The notes under the pieces are model-generated. The model saw only the letters and a list, made by a program, of their open reading frames with translations. It was not told the origin of the DNA and searched no databases. From the NCBI GenBank assembly GCA_950097015.1, contig CATNEN010000012.1, forward strand, positions 117,501 through 181,500: DNA of 64,000 nt, in the 5' to 3' direction. Numbering within the stretch: position 1 is the stretch's first letter; each line of letters begins with the position of its first letter. Of the stretch, positions 47,750 to 61,100 are shown in pieces. The position numbers were made by a program, and so were the translations under genes. Source of the DNA: Macrostomum hystrix. Lineage: Eukaryota; Platyhelminthes; Macrostomidae.

Positions 47750-50700
47750 GTTCTGTGGTGTACTATACTCACTTCTACAGTTTAAAATCTATCAAACGTG
47801 AAATAGGACATCTTTATCTTTATTTTTACTACTTCTGTAGTTGATTTCATAAAATAACTTCAGTGTCCCCATTTTTATAGGCAAGCTGCTTCGCAAGCTA
47901 GCTTTGTATTGTTGAATAGTCCGTTAAGTGGTTTAGCTGTACTTTGCTGACTTTATATGCATTAAACTTTCAAAAGTCTCAAAATTTTCAATCGAGAATT
48001 CTAAGCCAAGCACTTGCTTGACGAAACTGTACAGTTTGACTGTGCATGTACTACTATGTAACTGTATGTAGGAACTGTTAAGAGAACGGGAATTATAACC
48101 AACACTTTATACGAATCTGCAGTTATACTTTCTTAGCTTCGCAACATAATCGGATTCCATTCCAGTATATAGCTTCCCTGCGAATTTGCTCCTGCAAAGT
48201 TAAATTAATCCTAACAGGATAAGTCTCAGAGCTAAATGTACAGTTTATTTGGCAAAAGCCATCGATTCAGAGCAGACCAAATCAGTACTGCAAGGATTTC
48301 TACATGTACATGTAGTACCAGTACCAGCACAAAGCAGCATTGATTTGGTATACGAGCTAATAGAAGTTTTTCATGAAAAATCCTAATGTTTTTCTTTTTT
48401 TTATGTGCGCGCTCAAAATAGTTGCTGATTTATTATTATTTTTTAATAGAAACTACGAGTAACAACGAATCGAAAAGGAGTAAAAACGAAAGCAAAAAAC
48501 TAAAAGCAAAATGTTTTCCATGGCGAAAAATGAACAAAAGTAGTTAAATATTGAACTAGTTCTTAAGAATATATCATATTAACTGAAGTTGTCAACATTA
48601 TTTGGTATTGTCAATTGTGCCACTGTTTTATTGCTTATATCGCATAAATTGTATTATCATGACGTCATTCTAAAGAGAAGCATAAATCTAGTCAGGGCAG
48701 CTGTGTGCTTTCTTTAATTTGATATAGTCTTTTTATGAACAATGTCAGTTCAGTTCTTTACTTTCTTGTACCATTAGGTATATGCTTTTGTCATCTTCAG
48801 TTAGGTTTCCAAAGTTTGGCGCCGATATTTCTTGTAAAGTTATGTACATCCATATGTGGTTTGTGAAGGATATACACACATTAATTTACATACGTCTCCC
48901 TTGCGGAGAATCCTGAGGTAAGCTTCTAAGTAACTGCTAATTAAACTAACAGCAACTCAACAAAAAAGGGCGACGCTTCCCTGGCGATGTTTATATTACT
49001 CGTATTAACTCGACTAATTTGAGACAACCTGCGCCTAGTGCACAAATAATCCCAGTGTTGACTTCACAATAAATAGAAAGTATTTAGTTCAAAAATGTTT
49101 TCAACTTATAAATATTAGGCTGATCTCAACCCGATAAACCCGTGGCCTTTTGTGTGCCGAAAAACAATATAGACGCGGCAGGTTGCACTGAGGGCAGAAG
49201 TTCAACAGTGTTGTATATAGCAAGTGCCAGTGATCACAAGTCTTGACAATAAATACTTTTGTTGCTGCCAAACGAAAATGGAATTAGTTTGTGCAACTAC
49301 TGCATGCACATGCACTTCTGATGACGCTAATGGGCAGTTAGTAGCTAAACACAGTGTGTTGCTTAGCGGAGTGCCTGATCGCTAGCATAACAAGAGAGAA
49401 AAAACTCACATTTTAAAGTCGTTTTTATTTACTTTTGCATGATTTGCATGCTTTACATGCATCAATTAAACATACAGCTAGTTGCTTGCCGTTTGAACTT
49501 TTATAATCGTCAAATTAAAACATTCTGTTAAAATAAAAAATGCCACCAGTATTCGTAAATTCCCAGACAATAAATTTGTCTAGTAACCATCTGAAACATC
49601 ATAAAAACACATGACTTAAAAGGCTTTTAAATAATTTAATAGAGAAAATTTGCTCTAAATTTGAAGAGTAAACTGGGCGCGCTTTTAATTGAAAATAAAG
49701 CAAATGCCAACAAAGAAAAAAAAACAAAAAAAATCACTGAATTATTTAACAATATTCAAACCTGAGATGTCTAGGCCTACTGCAAGTAATATGCGAAAAA
49801 AGTAATTACTAAATGGAGTGGAATAAACCTGTAGTTCAGAAATAATTGCATCAATTAAGAAAATTGCAACTGGAAACTATCGAATGTCAATATGATGATA
49901 TGAATTAACAAGCCTCCTTTTGAACAGACAGTCAAATCTTCATCAGTAAACCGGATATTGTTAACTTCAGATATGAAAAAATGGGGAGATAGAGGCGAGA
50001 AAAGAGATTAAACAAACATGTGTTTATTAACTTGTCCATCATAGCCGAAGCTCAGACTCAGTTTCAGATCAAATCTAATTGGCAGCCTCAAGTAAATTGG
50101 GAGCCAAATTTAGAATCAGATAAGATCAAAGTTCTGCATTCTCTAACTCGCCCAGTCACATCAGAGCTGCTATTATAAAATTTATTGCAACTGGCTCAGT
50201 TACCACTGAAGCTGTTGAAACAACAGCCAGAGGGAGCCTTTAGCATGTTAAAGATAATTAGCAATATATCATCATATGTGACTATTGAATATTTAAGGCT
50301 AATTTTGAAGCAAATATGCTTACTTAACTTACCACTTAATTAGAAAAGCTGCATAAACACATGGCCATTAGCATATTGATGATTGTCATTGTTCAGTAAC
50401 AAATTCTGCAATTATTATTGTTTAAGTTAGGATTCATGTACAATTCAAAAAGTAAGTTATTGCATTTACCATATAAATAGCTATACATAGTAAAAATATA
50501 AAAATTATAAACAAAATTATATTTAATTTGAGCAGAACTCAGTCAATAATATCACAAAATTATATTAGAAAAATAATTGGGTTTGAATAAGTATTGAAAT
50601 TAACAGCTAAAAAATTGCTAGTGTGTATGATGAAGAAAAAAGTCTAGTCTAGGAATATTGAGTATCATAAAGCCCTATAGGATTGTTAAAAATGTAAAAC

Positions 50701-51099
50701 TATAAATTTTAATACCATATGCAAATTGTGGGATGGGTTTTATATAGTCTGTTCACTATTGGTGGTATAAAGATAGACAGGATGAATAAAGATGGATGAA
50801 CAAAACTCTTCTTTAAACTGCAAAAATATAAATTCTTAATTCCCTACTATTAATTAATTAAACTCAAGCTTTCAATGCTACATGCATGTTGTGTAGTGGC
50901 AGGGAAGGGTTTCACCCTAAACAAGGTAAGTTCCTGGAAAGGCTTGAACTCTCATTGGCTGCCATCTCCTAGGTTCACTATTCTGATAATAATCTAAATT
51001 GGCATTACTTTTTTGTGATCTTATCCTTTTACAACTTGTGTTTGTAACTTTTTTGCTTTGTAAAAGCTTTGCTTTGTACTCTGTTTTGCTTTATATATG

Positions 51100-51781
51100 G
51101 GCAGAGCTTATTCCCATGGTCCCATGCGGATAATTTCAATTTTATCGACATGGATCAGTGCCGATAATTTTCTGCTTATCCACACAGCAGCTTGTATGAA
51201 TAGGTCTAAAACTCTTTATATAAATATGCTGTGTTGTTAATTTCCATTTTATTCACACGTTCTGTTCTTTGAAACAAGGACCTTTTGGGTTTGAATGTTT
51301 TGTTGAACCCTTGAGCCAATAGATTGACTAAGTTGAAAGTTGCCAGTGTGTTACAACAGTATTTTACATTTTGACCTACACATTCATTAAATGACATTAA
51401 TGTCATCCTTTTTAATTATTGCAAAAACAACTTACTAAATCTTTTGTCATCATTACGTGTTTTCATTCGAATTGTATTGACTTAAAAAGTAAGAAGTCTA
51501 TCAAAGAAAATCATACAAGTCAACCAGCAGAATTCTAGTCAGCACCAAACTCGTCACACATATTATACATCATTGTTATTATTTTACACTATGCATTGAT
51601 AGTGTACACTATACACTATACTCTGAAGCAAAAGCCTTAATGCTCAGAGAAGAATAGGTAAGGACTTGAAAGTAGACCTATTCATACAAGCTGCCATGTG
51701 GATAAGCATAAAATTATCGGCACGGATCCGTGTAGATAAAATTGAAATTATTGGCACGGGACCATAGGAATAAGCACTTCC
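51100..51781. mobile_element. Mutator-like non-autonomous element (MITE)
   Basis: A 682-bp unit with terminal inverted repeats of about 109 bp (51100-51208 and 51673-51781; roughly 85% identical by eye). The outer ends are GGCAGAGCTTATTCC and, reversed, GGAAGTGCTTATTCC. The unit is flanked by a perfect 9-bp duplication TTATATATG (51091-51099 and 51782-51790). Long inverted repeats plus a 9-bp duplication are typical of Mutator/MULE elements. No transposase is present. Confidence 0.82.
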
Positions 51782-54457
51782 TTATATATGACATATTTAG
51801 TGAGCAGAAATCTTTTATTGAGAAAAAAACTGAATACTCTTAGTAATTTATGAGCATTATATATTAGGCCTATAGATTTTTGCTAGGTAAAGTCAGTTGT
51901 ACCTAGCCTATAATAAAGTAGAGAGCAAACATATCTTATTGAATTTCTCTAAGTTATATATATCCTTTATTTAAAAACATGTTTCTTAGGACACACAGGT
52001 TTTTTATGCAAATTGGGTGCAACTTGCATCTTAATATCCTGATATACACCTAAATTTTGGGAATCAGATACAAATCTTATACTTACTTTTTTCTGAGGTG
52101 AGAATGTGAGATGCAAATGCAAATTGCAAAATTTTATCAATAAATATTATAAATTGCACTTGTAGAATATGAAAAAATCTCATTTCATTATGTCAATATG
52201 TCATTCAGTAGTATATTTAGTTTATATAAAATACCATATGTTAAATGGCATGTTAGTTACTTTTACAATCAAAGTAATGAATAAAAAATTCTAAAACTAT
52301 AATTTGCTATATTTCAACTCTTTCTTTTCATCTTCTAAAGTAGGGACCTAGTTTAAATGCATTAGATGGTTTAGACCTATTGTATATATTGGTTAAAAAT
52401 AGTAAATAAATTTGTCTGAACAATAGGAGTTTGGTTGGTGATTAGAGATGCGACCACATTTCAATACAGTTTAACATGCAGAATGACATTCAGTTTAACA
52501 TGTGTCAAAAGTCATATATATGCACATATCCACATAAGAGTAATGCCCTAGATTAGGCCTACAAAAGTTATGAGGAGTTGCATGAAGTTTTTATTACCAT
52601 TATGGATACAGATACAGGGAGGCTATGGGAAAATATTGGAGATATGGATACAGATATAGTCAACAGGAAAAAATTGGTTACAGTTAAAGCATAACTCTAT
52701 TTTTGTATATAATTTTTTGCTCAAGTTAATGACAAATATAGTCCATCAGTTTTTTATATTTCAAATTAAGCAAAATGTCAAGAATTAAAATTAAAAAAGA
52801 ATTGCACAGAAAAAAGGCCTCTCACATAGCATTAGGCCTACTCAGATTATCATGATAGACCATGGGAAATGGTCTGATGGCAGTATTGGTAAGTGTCAAG
52901 CAGGAATGGATAGCGTTAAGAATGACATTTTTTGCTCTGCTCACAGTTTTTAGATCATTTTTATCTGCTTCGATTTTTGGTTCAAAAGCAAATGGTAAAA
53001 TAACTATTGCTAAATGCTAATGCTAAACGCTTCTCTCTTGCCCTGTATATATTTCATATTGAAATTTTGAAACGATCGAAGGACTTCATTCTTCTTTCGG
53101 ACTGGATCGTAAGTAAAAACTCGACCATTTAAATTTTCATAGTTCAAGTCACAACAAAAGAAATAAACAATCTTTTTGCATTACTGGTAAAACGGCACTT
53201 TAGCTCACAAACTTATTCAAAAATAAAATACAGTATGAATATTAAAAAATGACAGTATAACTTCCCAGAATTAAGAAAAATTTAAGTTAAAAAGTCATGG
53301 CTTGAGTCTGTTAGTTCAACCGTTGAATGAATGTGTCTAAATGTAAAAAAACACAAATGAACAGTAGTATTATAACCAAGTAACTGATGGGAAGGGCATG
53401 ATCTGTGCATTTAGTTTTTTTAATGGCTAGTAAATATTATATTATAGAGTTACGACCTCTGTAGCTTTTGTTTTGTCAGATAAAAAGGTTCTCGTTTTTC
53501 CTTGGTCATCAAACTAAAAATCTTTATGGTTTGAATGTTCAGATTCAGAAGTACAATAACATTTTACTACAACTGTTTGTTTCTATATTCCCTAATGAAA
53601 CTGAATATATATTTGGTTATCTTTAATTATTTCACAGCATTAAAAGCATAAAGTAAGTTTTTTCTCTAAATCAATTATGAATTAGATCAAGTACTTCTGT
53701 GCAATCTAATGTAATCTAATATTTTGAATTGTCAAAGACTCAAATCCCAATTCAGCTTAAGTTATTACTTTTAACCCTTTAGAGTGTAATAGTCAATTGT
53801 CTACCCATTCTACCACTAGTTTGTTTGTAAACAGAATGGTTGGTCCTAACCAATTTGTCTGTTAGCCAGCTAATATAATATAAATTATAGGCTATTGCCT
53901 GTACTATAGCCCCTTTTGTAGCCTATCCCTTTGTAGCATTGCCTAATGATAGAACTAAACCAATTTGTCTGTTTGCCAAAAAATCTCTCAAATAAAAAAT
54001 GTAAATATTAAGAACCCAACACTAGGCCCCCTAATCCCCACTAGGCCCTAACAAATATAATATCAGTTCTAGAGGTAGGGCAGCAAGGCCAAAATAATTT
54101 TTATCTGAATCAAAGACTTTTTAAGCCATGACAACAGTTTAGCAATTGAAGGATTTGATAGAAAGGCAAAACTATAGCATAGTATCAAAGTATTTTATTT
54201 ATATTTATATTCTACTTGTGCAACACCCAGCCAACCTGGCCAAACCGGCTGGGTAAAACAAGGGCCAAGCAAGGTAAGTCGCAAAAACCAATTGACCAAG
54301 CGCAAAAAAATCAAAGGGGGGGACCAAGGGACAAAAAATGAAGGCGTGAAGAAAAGGAAAGAGGGGACAGAAAAAGAGAGCAAACTAAGTCGTAAATAGA
54401 GCAAAAACTAAGTTGCACGGCCAGCTAAGATTTGGGAGGTTGCACATGTATGCTTGT

Positions 54458-54794
54458 GGTAGCAAAGTGGTTAGCACATTTGCCTCTTGCACCACTGTCC
54501 CTAAGTTCAATTACACAGTGAGGCCACATTTATTTGGGGCACCCCCAAGAAAGAGAGAAGGCTTGGGGGCTTGTCATGCAATTTATGCCCTTGAGGGCCA
54601 ATCTCCATGGCACTTTGAAGTGTTAATTGCCTGATAATGAGAAAGTCAAGGCATGTACTCAATCTGTGAGAGTATGTGCCTATATATAATAATATTTGTG
54701 TCTGTGTGTGCTCAGGAGTCAGCAAAATGGGCAAAATTGCCTGCAGCCCTTCTGTAAATTACTATTACTTTTATTATTATTACTATTATTACTA
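54458..54794 (+). mobile_element. tRNA-derived SINE, copy 5 (diverged)
   Basis: A-box-like TGGTAGCAAAGTGGTTAGCA, the GGCTTGGGGGCTTGTCATGC body and a (TTA)n tail. C-to-T and G-to-A changes suggest an old, formerly methylated or AT-drifted copy. Confidence 0.78.
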
Positions 54795-55165
54795 GGGCAG
54801 TTGTCTATGGTCTAGTTATTTCTCAATTTTTGCACTTTTGTAATAAATGACTTGTTTGTACTTGCAATCAATTTATTGACACCCAAAATGAATAATTCCA
54901 AATTGAAATCTAGAAGAACAAATCAAAACAATTTATTTATTATTTGATTATGGTGATAACAACATTACAAAATGATTGTCCAGTTTTTTGACATGTAAAA
55001 ATTTAATTTAGTCATTGTCTACAAGGGAGATAACCATTTGAATTAGTTTTCCTGACACACCTAAGATTCTAGTGCCTAGAGGGAAGTCTTGATTATTGCT
55101 TTGGTGGGCTTAGCAACAACTGTTTCTTCTGAAGTCATGCAGCTATGATGTACTCCATCTTCACC

Positions 55166-55360
55166 TTATCCATTAAGAATGGCACTAAGCTGCTTCCAAC
55201 ATGTAATTGATGGAGATATGTAGCACTCCAGCACCTTTTGACTTGAATGCCATATAACTTCAGCAGTATTGCCACAATCTTGGCACACTTTGTACGTTAT
55301 AAAGAACTTTACCCCCTGATCCAGCCAGAAAATGTCAGCAATGATATAATTAAGTGCTGC
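55166..55360 (-). pseudogene. Possible coding relic
   Basis: About 65 open codons with protein-like composition (ADIFWLDQGVKFF, VCQDCGNTAEVIW, ECYISPSITCWKQL) bounded by stops. CQDC resembles half a zinc knuckle. No splice sites or ATG are evident. It may be a decayed gene or transposon fragment. Confidence 0.22.
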
Positions 55361-55808
55361 AGCATTTGAACAATAGCCTATAGACTACATACTGTGAGGA
55401 TTCAGTTTCAAGAGCTTTGAATCAGCATTTGTTATTTTTTTAATACTGCTGAACATTTGAATATGTTTTTGAATATGCTTTATTTTTACACTTAACTTAA
55501 CATCGCAGATTAGTATTGTCAAGGATAATAAATAGGCTGCAGTAATTTTTACTAACTTTACTTGCATCTTAGAAGTAATCATACATGTGATATTTTTTAC
55601 CCATAAATGCCATAAATTCAAAGTTATGGTCTGCATTGGATTAGGCAAAGGAAATTTAAAGCAGTGGCAACATATAGTTAAAATTAAGAACTACATGATC
55701 ATTAAAATTCTTGTTGCCTTATTAAGTTATTTTTCTTTAAGAATTCTCATTGGTTCTGATAACAATTTTTACAGATAGGCTCCTCTTGAAAATTTGTTCC
55801 ATTGCCCA

Positions 55809-56729
55809 ATGCAGTCTGCACAGAGACTACTATGGGGCGGCGCCTTTTCTGTCCAGTTGCCTAGCAACTGCATCGACGCCAGCCAGCTTCGTCAAGTTCC
55901 AGACAATCAAGAAGTGTTCCTTCACCCGCGCCACGATCAGAGCCTCACACTGGAGCTGCTGGATCAGCTTACCGATGCAGACACAGTGGAGGCAGCAGCG
56001 CGAGAGTTTTTCAACGACCTGGCAGAGGCGAATAGCGCCAGCGGCAGCGGCTGTCGTGTTGTCGATTGCCGTCTGCTAACTGACGACACCTGGCCACTTG
56101 GCCAGTTCGCCTATCTTATTGGTGAACAACTCGTGGCCAAGTATAACGAGCAGGGACGCAATGTAGTTCAGGTAGCTAAATTCATTTCAGAGGTTTGCTA
56201 CATGCGGGATTATATATACGAGTCTCGTACAGAAGCGAGTAGACTCACTGAGCAAACGACTCAAACCTGAGCCCTTGAATTAAAACAAAAATAGAGCTTC
56301 AATTCTTAAAATATAATTCTTACAAATGATTCGTAGTTGCTGCCATTCGAGCTAATTGTCCTCGCATGGAGGTGGAAGAAGACTAGGGACGAGATTAAAT
56401 ACTCGATTTGATTTGACTTGCTGATTGCTGCCGCAGCGCATCATATGATGGGAAATACGAGTACATTATCGCGAACTTAAAGTAAGCAGAAGGGCGACGT
56501 TTTTGAGCAGGCATTTCCAATCTTTTGTTTGCAGATGCACATTCTGTTACACAGACTCGCTGAGCACAACTGCGACCTGGCCGTTACGTTGAACCATCCA
56601 ATCAGCGTCTCTCCGAAGTCGTCGAGCTCCGCCTTGTTAGATTCCGAGTCAGCTTGGCCGCCTAATTGTATTGTTGCTATGGTGACGGAATCGTTGCAAT
56701 TGTTGGATGTCACTATATTTGATGCCTAG
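55809..56729 (+). CDS. RANGRF: Mog1 / RANGRF homologue (Ran guanine nucleotide release factor)
   Basis: Two exons, 55809-56171 and 56535-56729, give 185 aa (human protein 186 aa). Mog1 binds Ran, stimulates nucleotide release and supports nuclear transport; in vertebrates it also aids sodium-channel trafficking. The diagnostic N-terminal block is clear: LLWGGAFSVQLP, DASQLRQVPDNQEVF, then DQSLTLELLDQL. The second exon supplies the C-terminal beta strands (HILLHRL, CDLAVTLNHPI, ESLQLLDVTIFDA). The middle, about residues 75-95, is diverged. The start is the ATG at 55809, with an in-frame stop upstream at 55776. The donor is CAG|GTAGCT and the acceptor TTTGCAG. Confidence 0.92.
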
Positions 56730-58111
56730 TTACTGTCTAGGGGGGAGTATCTAATTTTTTTGTTGCAACAGTGCAGACTCGTATATTTTTGCATTTCCTG
56801 CTACTATTATGTAAAATATAATACAATTAATGTAGCGCCATTTACTGATCAGATTGACGATTTCGAGTTGAAACAATCGAAATATCTTTTCTCGAGTTCT
56901 GTTTAAATCGTTAGATACAGACAGTTATTTAGTGCTATGGGTTGATAAGCAACAAACACTTTTATTATATAGTCCAGAGGGTCTATTTCGTCAACATAGT
57001 GATTATTTAAGAAGGCTATTATAGCAAAAAATTACATTATATAGATTGACGCAAGGAAAGGTAAAAATAAATTTTAAGCGCCTGATCAAGATTCATTTTA
57101 GGCATGTCCAGCATTTTTGTCCAGTGTGAGCTGAGCTTAGCAAACAGATAATATTCGGGTGGGAGTTTTGTTATTAATGTTCTATAGAAACATGATCAAA
57201 TTATTGATTTTGTTTCAAAAGACAATGTATAATGAAGTGGTCTATTACGTTTGGTCTAAAAGGAAAAACGTATCAGTCAGCAAGCAGAAAATCTGTTAAT
57301 AAAAGGTTTAAAAATTGCAGTGACGCCAAAGGTATCAAGCTATAGATTTTAGTTTTTTTCTGCACCGAGTGCAACAATTTATATAATTGTCCCTTAGGAA
57401 TGGTGGATCGCTGGTTGAATAGTAATTATTGCTATATTTTTGTACCCTTCTTATCTTGTACTATTATGTACAATTGTATATATTATTTTAGTAGATCTGA
57501 TGTGTACTATATACTGTTCTATAGATGTATATATACACATATTTATATGTTATTTCAGTAAAGAAACAATTATTTGCCTGGGGGACGAAAAGGGGTGCGT
57601 ACGGCTGTTCCGTCCATGGGCTGGGGGTTGGCCGCCACTCCGTCCCACATTTCTATTTTGGAAATTTTGGAATATATTCAACATCTATATTTTTGTTTGG
57701 GACTTTATTGTTTTGCTAAAGGACGCAAATTTTATCTACTTGTTGAGCTTTGAACACCTCCCTGGTGTTGTAAGTTTCCAGTGTTCTCGGCGTTCTCAGA
57801 ATGTTTTAATCTTGCCATGCACACACTACTAGGAGTAGATAAATAAAAGGAAAACATCGATATAATTTAAAGGCCTAGTAATGATGAATATACTATTATA
57901 CGAATATAGGGAAGTTAGAAAACAGTGATAGGGTTGAATATACTTTTACTTTTTTCTTTTAAGCTGTGCCTAATGCGGTGCATATTATAAAATCATGAAA
58001 TATGTTGGTTAAAATGATTCGCGTCCAAAATAAAATCTTTTCTATGGGGTTCAGAAAGGTGGTACACAAAAAACACGAATATGTTCGGGGCGATTTTGAC
58101 AGCTTCTTTGG
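56730..58111. other. Intergenic sequence
   Basis: AT-rich, between the 3' ends of RANGRF and villin. A 130-codon plus-strand frame at 57440-57832 has low-complexity hydrophobic content and no splice or homology support. Confidence 0.45.
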
Positions 58112-61100
58112 TCAGAACAGGCCGACACTCTTCTTGGCGGTGGTCTGCTTCCACTCTGGCAGAGTGGCAAACTTCTGGTACGGCATGCCAAATACTCGCT
58201 TGAATTCTTCCTCGCTCAGATGGCGCTAAAATATGGATTTTGGCGATGAAATTCCTGTGCTGCAAGTTCAACTTTAATTCGATCCTTCACAGTCCTCACC
58301 TCCTTCTCCTGGGGCTTGACCCCATCCGGGCAGGCCTCGCGCAGCTGCGAGTAAGGAAACTTCTTGTACTCGGCGAAGCTGCGCGGCGCTCGCGGACCCC
58401 CGTTGGCCGCCTCGCCGATGTCCAAGCGGTCAAGAGCGCGGGCTGACTGCACCTCCCGCTTCATCTGCTCGTAGGTCTTGGCAGACTGTTAGAATTTAGA
58501 GTTCGTTTCATCGTTTGGTTTGATTTGCAGTCTCAAAGCGCCTTCTCTTTCTGACTTCTCAGTTAAATGATGCTCTATAATTGTTTCAATTCTAATCATT
58601 TCTTATTATTTTGAACGCATTTAGTTCTATTAGATATTTGATGTCCGCAGCAATCAATACTTCGTGATGTCCTTGGAAGTGCTTGGCTTCCAATCAATAG
58701 TTGACAGAACCAATGTCACTTAACAAAACTTGACAGCGGCTTCATAAAAATTACAATGTTGCAAGGAAGCAAGTCTGACAGTGAATGTCCTGAACTTACT
58801 ACTAGCAAATGACAGGACTTAGTATTAATTGTATACTCACCGACCACATGCCGTAGTCCCAGGAGGGAAAGAAGCCGATGAACACTGGCGGCTCGTGGCC
58901 CTGGCGCACACGATAGATCGGCGTGTCCTCCGGGTCACGTGACCGGCTGGGGTCAGTTCGCAGATACTCGACGGCGGCCTGCATTGCCTCGCGTCGCTCT
59001 GTCTCGTTGGACTCCTTACCGATCCACATGTAGATCTCGTCGTGAACATCCAGCAGCATCACGTCCTCTTCGATGAGGTCGTCCTGGAAAGGTTCATGTT
59101 TTAAGTTCTAGACCCACTACGATCAGTCTTGCAGAGACGTATGCAAACTTGCTAACGGAAGAATATCACAAGTTTTACGAATATTCAAAATACATCCCAC
59201 AAATGTTTAGTCATGAAGTCCAATTTGTTAGAGCTCATGATTTCTAATTGACTTAATAAACCTTGAAATTAAAAGGTTTACCTCTATCACCGTGAGCCAG
59301 AACCTCCTTACAATAGAGGCGCTCATTCATGATACGAGCAGATTTTTCTCTAGCATGAGGTGGAGGGAAGGCTACGTGTTGATAAAATAAGTCATTATAC
59401 GCAAAATAATCAAACCTGGACAAAGTCTGCGATTTCCTCTGCGGTGAAATAGCCCTTGGCGTTGCTGCACTGGAATAGGCGCGAAGCAAACGTGCTGTTC
59501 GACTCCTGCAGGCGCTTGTCGTTCTGGTAGGGCCCTCTGCACAATTGATTAATGGATGCAACGGTGCATGCTACAGAAGCACTTGAAACGTCAGTGCATA
59601 TTGGTTTGGAGTTTGCGCAAGATTTACTTTGGTACGGGAGCCGTGTAAACGAGTCTCAGGGCGTCAAAACTGGTGTGCACTGGCATGAGCTATTGAGCTT
59701 ATATAGAACAAACTTTAAAAAATCCATGGAAATTTTCGCAGTCTATTCAATCTACGTAATGCATGACTCACTTTCCGCCCAAAAGTTGCCAGAACTGGTC
59801 AGTCTCCTGGCCCTCGCACAGCAGGCAGTACTCCCGGCGGGACACCGCCTTGGCCACCTCCTTAGCCGCCTCACGCTCGTCGCCAGTTGTGCCCTGTAAA
59901 TACGAGCTAGCTAGTTGCAGCGGACTGTAAGCAGACGCCCCATTACGCGGACCACTGAGCACACACGCACACGGATACGTATGCCTGTTTGGGCACAGGT
60001 ACATAGGCCCAAAATGTTTCATCATCAGGCAGTGTATATTCCCTCTGTCTTGGGCTGCGCTCCAAATTATTATAGCCTCGCTGCGAATTCGAGCTCAGTG
60101 TCAGGGACTCTAAGAGTGTAAGAGTCAGGCACGTTTCCGCTCCGTCACTTAACCCTTTAAAATGGCCACGGCCATATAAAATTAAAATTAATTTAATAAT
60201 ATGAATTAAATCTAAAATGGATTTTATATTCATTCTTGACCTTGATCGCTAAGCGGAACATAATTTATCTCGTAGTTTTATAGCTATACCAAAGATGTTA
60301 GTCTGATTCATATAAGCCAATGCCTCACCTTGCCGCACCAGATAAACACCAGCTGCTTGGAAACCAGTACAAAGGTATCGTTAGAATTCAGCGAGCCGGT
60401 GGTCTTCGGCACCTGTTCAGCCTTCGCGTTGATGGCGTTGGTGCCGTGCACGCGTAGCAGGAAGGTGTCGCCGACTAGCTGGTCACGCTCCTCTTTGCCC
60501 CAGCCAGCCTTGCCGCCCTGCAGATTGCAAAGCGAACATATTACATGTACGCTTACTACGAAACGCATACGACAGCCCTAATCCCAATCATTTTACGATT
60601 GATAAAATCCAAACGTACCTCGTAGACAATCATGCGACCTTTGAATAGCGTCAAGAAGTGCAGCGGCTCCTTGCCCTGGACAACGCGCACCTGAACCGCT
60701 GCCCCGCCAAGCCGGTCGTCCAAATTCATCGCATGCAGTGCGGCGGCGCCACGCTCGTCCTGTGACGATTTTCGGCCCTGCAGCAGGACAATGAGATCGA
60801 TTAACAGAAGTAGAGAAGTAAAAGGTGGGAGGAAAATAGCCCTATGACAATTTTTCTGACGTGCCTAGACTGAGAAAGGCAGGGACTTTAAACAACATTT
60901 TTTCAACATTTGGTAACTTTTTGTTGCGCACCTCTTGTACCAATAATCAGGATCTTTGCAAAATCTATAGAAGGTCGACCTATTCAAAGATTCTGAACCA
61001 GCTGATTCTGGTTCTGAACACCAACCAGCAATGCACTTTTAAAAAGCTTTGCTAAGCCTTCAAATTAAATCAGCTTTTCGACCACATTCGACTTAGGCGA

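Larger units (their letters stand above)
47750..55165. other. AT-rich gene-poor block
   Basis: Visibly more AT-rich than the flanks and lacking the minisatellites that dominate elsewhere. No exon with credible splice sites or domain was found. It holds a Mutator-like element at 51100-51781 and a SINE at 54458-54794. Confidence 0.6.

Noticed and set aside
57440-57832. 130-codon hydrophobic plus-strand frame
   Set aside because: AT-rich low-complexity translation with no homology or splice support.
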